The notes under the pieces are model-generated. The model made no database searches. It was given only the letters and a program-made list of their open reading frames with translations, and had not been told where the DNA came from. From contig JBMNMP010000001.1 in assembly GCA_050953405.1 (NCBI GenBank), positions 248,001-312,000 on the forward strand: DNA of 64,000 nt, read 5' to 3'. The position numbers and the translations under genes are program-made. Within the stretch, counting starts at the first letter, position 1, and the number at the start of each line of letters is the position of its first letter. Positions 58,728 through 64,000 of the stretch are shown piece after piece. The DNA comes from RUG100 sp050953405 (GTDB taxonomy: Bacteria; Bacillota; Clostridia; Peptostreptococcales; Anaerovoracaceae).

Positions 58728-58937
58728 TTGAAAAAGGTACTTATATTTTTGATTAGAATTTATCAGAACTTTATTTCGCCCTTATTCCCACCTACCTGTC
58801 GGTTCTATCCTACCTGCTCGACATACTTTATACAGGCACTGGAAAAGTATGGAGTTTTTAAAGGTAGTTACTTAGGAATTAGAAGAATTTTAAGGTGTAA
58901 TCCATTTCATCCGGGAGGATACGATCCCTTAAAATAA
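58728..58937 (+). CDS. yidD: Membrane protein insertion efficiency factor YidD
   Basis: Small amphipathic protein at the inner face of the membrane that assists YidC-dependent insertion. The 69-aa product shows the family pattern YQNFISPLFPPTCRFYPTCSTY and GIRRILRCNPFHPGGYDP with its three conserved cysteines. It uses a TTG start preceded by AAGGTGAT. It sits between rnpA and yidC as usual. Confidence 0.95.
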   Translation: MKKVLIFLIRIYQNFISPLFPPTCRFYPTCSTYFIQALEKYGVFKGSYLGIRRILRCNPFHPGGYDPLK

Positions 58938-58949
58938 TCGGAGGAATAT

Positions 58950-59669
58950 ATGTACGAGATTATTGGAATTATTGCAAAGCCATTAGGATATCTCCTCAGC
59001 GGATTGTATAATCTGGTGGGAGTATACGGCATAGCTCTCGTTATATTGACTATAATAGTCAAACTTTGTCTTTATCCTCTCTATGCAAAGCAGATCAGAT
59101 CTACTGCCGGCATGAGCAAGATCCAGCCGAAATTGAAAGCCTTACAGCAGAAATATGCTACTGACAGAGAAACACTGAACATAAAATTACAGGAGTTATA
59201 CAAGGAAGAAAACTTTAACCCCATGTCCGGCTGTCTGCCCATGATCATACAGATGCCGATCATATTCGGGTTGTTTGCACTATTGAGAAACCCCTTGAAT
59301 TACATATCCAGTGACAGTATGCTGTTTGCTATTCATCAGAGCTTTCTCTGGATACCTGATCTCAGTCAGCCTGACAAATGGATATTACCGATAGCGGCGG
59401 GCGTGGCCACGTTTATTTCATTTTCCATGTCAGCCATGCAGGCTCTGAATTCTGCTGCTTCCGGCGGACAGCCGGGATCGGGCGGAATGATGAAAATGAT
59501 GAGATTCGTCTTCCCGGTAATGATAGTACTGATGGGAAGAGCTTTTCCTTCGGGATTGGCTATTTACTGGGCTTTAGGCCAGGTGATTCAGATTTTCTTC
59601 AATCTGAGAATGAACAAGATAAGAAACGAAGTACTGGCTGAAAAGGACAATGGAGGTAAGAGAAAGTAA
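58950..59669 (+). CDS. yidC: Membrane protein insertase YidC (SpoIIIJ type)
   Basis: Inserts membrane proteins with or without SecYEG. The 239-aa product has five predicted helices, the Arg-containing groove (KQIRSTAGMSKIQPKLKALQQKY) and NPMSGCLPMIIQMPIIFGLF. The N-terminus has no clear lipoprotein cysteine, unlike B. subtilis SpoIIIJ. GGAGG precedes the ATG; its stop shares a base with the jag start (TAATG). Confidence 0.94.
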   Translation: MYEIIGIIAKPLGYLLSGLYNLVGVYGIALVILTIIVKLCLYPLYAKQIRSTAGMSKIQPKLKALQQKYATDRETLNIKLQELYKEENFNPMSGCLPMIIQMPIIFGLFALLRNPLNYISSDSMLFAIHQSFLWIPDLSQPDKWILPIAAGVATFISFSMSAMQALNSAASGGQPGSGGMMKMMRFVFPVMIVLMGRAFPSGLAIYWALGQVIQIFFNLRMNKIRNEVLAEKDNGGKRK

Positions 59670-60475
59670 TGGACTATTCGGAGAAATATGGAAACAGCAT
59701 CGATGAAGCTGTGGATCTCGCGTTGAAAGATCTCAAAGTTTCCAGAGATGATGTAAATATTCAGGTCCTTGAAGAACCGTCAAAAGGCTTTCTGGGACTT
59801 GGTTCAAAACTGGCGAAGGTAAGAGTAGAGCTCAAAGAAAAGCAGCCTGAACCGGAACCTGAAAAAACACAGGAAAAACCGGTTGAAAGACCTCAAAGAC
59901 AGGAAAAGCACGAATCTGCCGCAAGAAACAAGCGCAATAATCGCAAAGACAGAAACAGAAACAAGGAAAGAAAACCGAGGAAGCCGAGAAAGCCGATCGT
60001 TGAGAGCAGACCTGCAGATCTGCAGCCTGTAGAAGAGCACGAAGCTATTTCCTTCCTCAAGTCGACGACTGAGTCCATGGGACTGGATCTGGAATTCAAA
60101 GCGATGATGAATGATGAAAATATCTACATTGATATTTCAGGTGAAGATGCAGGCACTATAATTGGTAAAAGAGGACAGACTCTGGATGCTATTCAGTATC
60201 TGACCAGTCTGGTCATCAACAAGGAAAGCGACAAGTACATGAGGGTTGTACTGGATGCTGAGAATTACCGCTCCAAGAGAGAGCGAACTCTCGAGCAGCT
60301 TGCTGACAGACTGGCAGGAAAGGTCGCCAAGACCAGAAGATCAGTACGTCTGGAGCCGATGAATCCCTACGAAAGAATGGTGATCCACGCAACGCTGCAG
60401 GATGACGACAGAGTAGTTACCAGGAGCGAAGGTGAGGAACCTTACAGAAGAGTAGTAATAGAATTGAAAAAATAG
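59669..60475 (+). CDS. jag: RNA-binding protein Jag/KhpB
   Basis: The 268-aa protein has an N-terminal Jag domain (KYGNSIDEAVDLALKDL through KSFLGLG-like KGFLGLGSK), a highly charged linker (about residues 55-115), a KH domain with GEDAGTIIGKRGQTLDAIQYL, and a C-terminal R3H domain (YERMVIHATLQDD). KhpB binds RNA with KhpA and influences cell division and elongation. It is translationally coupled to yidC. Confidence 0.94.
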   Translation: MDYSEKYGNSIDEAVDLALKDLKVSRDDVNIQVLEEPSKGFLGLGSKLAKVRVELKEKQPEPEPEKTQEKPVERPQRQEKHESAARNKRNNRKDRNRNKERKPRKPRKPIVESRPADLQPVEEHEAISFLKSTTESMGLDLEFKAMMNDENIYIDISGEDAGTIIGKRGQTLDAIQYLTSLVINKESDKYMRVVLDAENYRSKRERTLEQLADRLAGKVAKTRRSVRLEPMNPYERMVIHATLQDDDRVVTRSEGEEPYRRVVIELKK

Positions 60476-60525
60476 ATCTCAGTTGCCCGTGTTGAATCGC
60501 GGGCATTGATCTTTAAGAGAATGAA

Positions 60526-61893
60526 ATGGCTGAAACTATAGCTGCTATCAGCACCGCTTTCGGTGAAGGTGGCATAGGAATTGTAAAAATAAGCGGAGAT
60601 GAAGCGGAACGGGTATTGAACAGAATATTCGTTCCTGTTTCTCATATGGAGGAGAGACGTCTGACTTATGGCAGGGTCATCGATCCGCAGGATGGTTCCC
60701 TGGTCGATGAAGCGCTGGCTGTAGTCATGCATGCCCCGCACACTTATACCTGCGAAGACGTGGTGGAAATCGACTGCCACGGGAGCACAGTTTCACTGCG
60801 CAAAACTCTGGCTCTTGCTTATGCAAACGGCGCGAGGCCGGCGGAGCCGGGCGAGTTCACAAAGCGCGCATTTCTCAACGGGCGCATCGATCTTTCGCAG
60901 GCGGAAGCGGTCATGGACGTGGTCAGTGCAAAGACTGAGAAGACTTTTGATGTGGCCATAGACCAGCTGGAGGGGCGCCTTTCAAAGGAAATCTCTGAAA
61001 TAAGGGCTGCCATAATGGACATTCTGGTGGATATCACTGTAAATATTGATTATCCCGATGAAGATATCGAAGAAATCGTCTATTCAAAACTGGAACAGCT
61101 GCTGCAGTCGGCCGGTGAGTCCATAGATAAGCTGCTGCAGTCTGCGGACACCGGCAGGATCATAAGTGACGGCCTCCGCATTGCTATCATCGGACGTCCT
61201 AACGTTGGCAAGTCATCGTTGATGAATGCACTGCTGAAAGAATCGCGCGCGATCGTCACTGAGATACCCGGAACGACGCGGGATACCATCGAAGAAATGA
61301 TGACAATAAAGGGCATCCCTGTGATGCTGACCGACACTGCAGGCATACGCAGCGATACAAATGATGAAATCGAAAAGATCGGTATTCAAAAGAGCAAGCA
61401 GAGTTTCAATGATGCGGATCTGATTATTTTCATGATAGATGCCTTTTCACCGCTTGATGATGAGGACATTGAACTGATGGAATATGTCGCCGGAAGGAAG
61501 TCGATTGTGCTTTTGAACAAGCAGGATCTGGGAAATGTGATTGACGAAGCGGATATTAAAAAACGTCTCCCGGAAGCTCGTATCATACAGACTTCGCTCA
61601 AGGATATGACGGGTGTAGAGCAGCTGGAAGATGCCATTTTGGATATGGTATATCAGGGAAAAATAAGCCAGGGAGATTCTCTGATGGTCACTAATGCAAG
61701 GCATGAATCATTATTACAAAACAGCAAATCGTCAATAAACGATGCTATTGAAATGACAAGGATAGGAGAACCTCTCGAACTGATTGAAATAGATATACAT
61801 AAAGCGTTCGACCTCCTGGGAGAGATCATTGGAGAGAGCGTCAGTGATGATATAATCGATGAAGTATTTGCTAGATTTTGTCTCGGAAAGTGA
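60526..61893 (+). CDS. mnmE: tRNA modification GTPase MnmE
   Basis: With MnmG it adds the carboxymethylaminomethyl group to U34 of certain tRNAs. The 455-aa protein has an N-terminal folate-binding domain (AAISTAFGEGGIGIVKISG), a helical domain, a G domain (GRPNVGKSSLMNALL, DTAGIR, NKQD) and the C-terminal CLGK with the conserved Cys. It is followed 9 nt later by mnmG. Confidence 0.97.
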   Translation: MAETIAAISTAFGEGGIGIVKISGDEAERVLNRIFVPVSHMEERRLTYGRVIDPQDGSLVDEALAVVMHAPHTYTCEDVVEIDCHGSTVSLRKTLALAYANGARPAEPGEFTKRAFLNGRIDLSQAEAVMDVVSAKTEKTFDVAIDQLEGRLSKEISEIRAAIMDILVDITVNIDYPDEDIEEIVYSKLEQLLQSAGESIDKLLQSADTGRIISDGLRIAIIGRPNVGKSSLMNALLKESRAIVTEIPGTTRDTIEEMMTIKGIPVMLTDTAGIRSDTNDEIEKIGIQKSKQSFNDADLIIFMIDAFSPLDDEDIELMEYVAGRKSIVLLNKQDLGNVIDEADIKKRLPEARIIQTSLKDMTGVEQLEDAILDMVYQGKISQGDSLMVTNARHESLLQNSKSSINDAIEMTRIGEPLELIEIDIHKAFDLLGEIIGESVSDDIIDEVFARFCLGK

Positions 61894-61902
61894 ATTGGAA
61901 TT

Positions 61903-63792
61903 ATGAGTGAAGAATATCTGATGGATGAATATGACATAGTCATTGTGGGAGCAGGTCATGCCGGTTGTGAAGCAGCCTTGGCCAGCGCACGAATGGGCAA
62001 AAGCACGCTGATGGTAGCCATGAATCTGGAGTCGGTTGCCATGATGCCGTGCAACCCTTCTATAGGCGGCACCGGTAAGGGTCATCTGGTTAGAGAAATC
62101 GATGCCCTTGGTGGAGAGATGGGTGTCAATATCGACAAGACCATGATTCAGATGAGAATGCTGAACACAGCAAAGGGGCCGGCGGTCCATTCTCTGAGGG
62201 CTCAGGCTGACAAACATCTCTATCATCTGGAAATGAAAAAAACAATAGAAACGACACCGGGACTAGATCTCAAGCAGGGCGAAATAACCGAACTGATAGT
62301 GGAAGAAGGAAAAGTCTGCGGAGTCAAACTGGCTACTCACGCAATATACAGGGCTAAGGCTGTAGTCATCTGCACAGGTACATTTCTCAATGGACGAGTA
62401 TTTATCGGCGACAGCAGTTACAGCAGCGGGCCAAACGGACTAGCGCCTTCCGTTCCTCTGGCAGAGAATCTCAAGGAGCTGGGACTGCCGCTGAGACGTT
62501 TTAAGACTGGGACCCCTGCGAGAGCACTGGGTAAGAGCCTTGATTATTCAAAGATGAGCGAGCAGGTAGGCGATGATCCGATCACACCGTTTTCTTTTCT
62601 GCATGACAGGATTGATATCGACCAGATCTCATGCTGGCTTACATATACAAATGAAACAACTCATGATATCATCAGGAACAATCTCGACAGGTCGGCACTT
62701 TACGGCGGATATATTGAAGGGATCGGTCCCCGTTACTGCCCCTCCATCGAAGATAAAGTCAACAGATTCAAGGATAAAAAGAGACATCAGCTGTTTGTGG
62801 AACCTGAGGGCAAGACAACAGATGAAGTCTATCTACAGGGTATGTCAACTTCACTTCCTGAAGATGTGCAGCGCGAATTCTATAAGAGCATAGCAGGACT
62901 CGAAAATCTAAAGATTATCAGACCGGGTTATGCTATTGAATACGACTGCATTGACCCCCTTGATTTGAAAAATTCTCTGGAGAACAGACATATAGAAAAC
63001 CTCTTTTGTGCAGGACAGTTCAATGGATCTTCCGGTTATGAGGAAGCTGCTGCGCAAGGTCTCATGGCTGGAATTAATGCTGTTTTGAAGATAAGCGGCC
63101 AAAATCCTTTCGTTCTGGACAGAAGTGAGGCTTATATCGGCGTTCTCATCGACGATCTGGTACTCAAAGGTACTAATGAACCTTACAGAATAATGACCAG
63201 CAGAGCGGAATATAGACTGGTTCTGCGCAATGACAACGCAGATCTGCGCCTGACAGAGAAGTCATACCGGTTAGGTTTGGCAAGCGAGGAGAGATATCAG
63301 CGATATCTTGAAAAGAAACGGCTTGTGGAAAAGGAACTGAAGCGCATCGAGAAATTGATGATCACCCCGGAGCAGGCTAATAAATTTCTGGAATCGGTCA
63401 GCAGCTCTCCTTTAAAGAACAAATGCAGTCTCGCGGATCTTATAAAACGCCCGGAAGTGACTTATGCCAATTCTGCGGTCCTGGATCCTGAGAGGCCTGA
63501 ACTGCCGGCACATGTCATCGAAAATATAGCGGTACGTATCAAATACAGCGGATATATCGACAAGCAAAAGGCACAGATCGAAAAATTCAAGAAGATGGAA
63601 GGACGTCTGATACCGCAGGGAATCGACTATGACAGCATCCATGGACTGCGGCTCGAGGCAAGGCAAAAGCTTTCAAGATTGCAGCCGGCTTCCCTGGGGC
63701 AGGCTTCAAGGATATCCGGAGTATCACCTGCAGACATCAACGTTTTATTGATTTTCATGGAAAAGCAAAAGAGGGCTGCCAATGTTAAGTAA
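61903..63792 (+). CDS. mnmG: tRNA modification FAD enzyme MnmG (GidA)
   Basis: FAD- and NADH-binding partner of MnmE. The 629-aa protein has the dinucleotide motif YDIVIVGAGHAGCEAALASARMG near the N-terminus, CNPSIGGTGKGHLVREIDALGG, and ICTGTFLNGRV. The C-terminal helical region ends QASRISGVSPADINVLLIFME. The SD is weak; the in-frame ATG at 61924 is an alternative start. It overlaps rsmG by 11 nt. Confidence 0.97.
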   Translation: MSEEYLMDEYDIVIVGAGHAGCEAALASARMGKSTLMVAMNLESVAMMPCNPSIGGTGKGHLVREIDALGGEMGVNIDKTMIQMRMLNTAKGPAVHSLRAQADKHLYHLEMKKTIETTPGLDLKQGEITELIVEEGKVCGVKLATHAIYRAKAVVICTGTFLNGRVFIGDSSYSSGPNGLAPSVPLAENLKELGLPLRRFKTGTPARALGKSLDYSKMSEQVGDDPITPFSFLHDRIDIDQISCWLTYTNETTHDIIRNNLDRSALYGGYIEGIGPRYCPSIEDKVNRFKDKKRHQLFVEPEGKTTDEVYLQGMSTSLPEDVQREFYKSIAGLENLKIIRPGYAIEYDCIDPLDLKNSLENRHIENLFCAGQFNGSSGYEEAAAQGLMAGINAVLKISGQNPFVLDRSEAYIGVLIDDLVLKGTNEPYRIMTSRAEYRLVLRNDNADLRLTEKSYRLGLASEERYQRYLEKKRLVEKELKRIEKLMITPEQANKFLESVSSSPLKNKCSLADLIKRPEVTYANSAVLDPERPELPAHVIENIAVRIKYSGYIDKQKAQIEKFKKMEGRLIPQGIDYDSIHGLRLEARQKLSRLQPASLGQASRISGVSPADINVLLIFMEKQKRAANVK

Positions 63793-64000
63793 GCTGGAAA
63801 CAATGTTGACGGAGATGAATATTTCCGATATCCCCGGCAAGCTGTCTATGTTCGAAGAATACATGAATGGGGTACTTGAATGGAATAATAAGGTTAATAT
63901 TACATCAATTACCAATAATGAAGAATTTGAAGTAAAGCACTTCTGTGACTCTATATTATGTGCCGACAGCCCGGAGATCAGGGGTTCTGAAAAGATTCTC
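63782..64000 (+). CDS. rsmG: 16S rRNA (guanine527-N7)-methyltransferase RsmG, 5' part
   Basis: The first 73 codons are present; the gene runs off the window. MLSKLETMLTEMN is followed by YMNGVLEWNNKVNITSITNNEEFEVKHFCDSIL, the N-terminal signature of RsmG, before the SAM-binding domain. GAGGGC lies before the ATG inside the end of mnmG. The mnmG-rsmG order is conserved around bacterial origins. Confidence 0.93.
   Translation, partial: MLSKLETMLTEMNISDIPGKLSMFEEYMNGVLEWNNKVNITSITNNEEFEVKHFCDSILCADSPEIRGSEKIL

Overview
The window is about 64 kb of a bacterial chromosome spanning the replication origin. The organism is most likely a low-to-moderate GC Bacillota, probably an anaerobic member of the Clostridia. 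The evidence is the gene order rsmG-mnmG-mnmE-jag-yidC-yidD-rnpA-rpmH / dnaA-dnaN-recF-gyrB-gyrA around oriC, strong AGGAGG-type ribosome binding sites with several TTG/GTG starts, a BioY/BirA biotin system, an rplM-rpsI leader, and an acyl-CoA dehydrogenase fused to an ETF-alpha domain. A closer placement (for example Eubacteriales family XIII-like anaerobes) is only a guess.

Layout. 0-2.5 kb: rho (with a long N/Q-rich linker) and bioY, whose promoter carries a well-formed BirA operator. 2.6-7.5 kb: a structured leader and a very large secreted repeat protein (beta-repeat duplication, 21-residue coiled-coil repeats, two Fn3-like domains), interrupted by an in-frame TGA exactly where its duplicate has TGG (Trp). 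7.8-15.2 kb: NhaC antiporter, a small zinc-ribbon membrane protein, a RelQ-type alarmone synthetase, and a translationally coupled marR-ABC-ABC operon. 15.3-18.5 kb: acyl-CoA dehydrogenase/EtfA fusion overlapping birA, then a convergent histidine phosphatase. 18.6-24 kb: a five-gene operon (pucR-type regulator, EamA transporter, larE, phosphohexomutase, nnrE) behind a leader with alternative hairpins. 24-27.5 kb: exoA-lysR, a divergent EamA transporter, and mutM. 27.5-33.2 kb: envelope genes (GT28 glycosyltransferase, polysaccharide deacetylase, YbhN-like flippase) and a PAP2-histidine kinase-response regulator operon. 33.4-36.3 kb is the most accessory-looking stretch: membrane-anchored XRE regulator, ATP-grasp protein, truncated PadR, and an IS21 remnant. 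36.4-47.4 kb: ribosomal proteins S9/L13 and assorted housekeeping, repair and transport genes. 47.4-58 kb (minus strand): trpS, sigB, rsbW, gyrA, gyrB, recF, dnaN, dnaA. 58-64 kb (plus strand): rpmH to rsmG.

Replication starts in the dnaA region. DnaA-trio repeats next to a GC cluster and a consensus DnaA box lie between dnaA and dnaN. A second DnaA-box group lies upstream of dnaA and overlaps its promoter. Genes on both sides point away from this region, co-directional with the forks. The RsbW-SigB pair sits within the gyrase-trpS gene string with minimal gaps, has no RsbV, and its RsbW lacks the N-box asparagine.

No tRNA, rRNA or CRISPR array was recognised. No complete novel multi-gene system could be demonstrated. 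The best leads are the ACAD-EtfA fusion coupled to birA, the odd RsbW/SigB arrangement, the nonsense-interrupted repeat protein with its structured leader, and the XRE-membrane/ATP-grasp pair.
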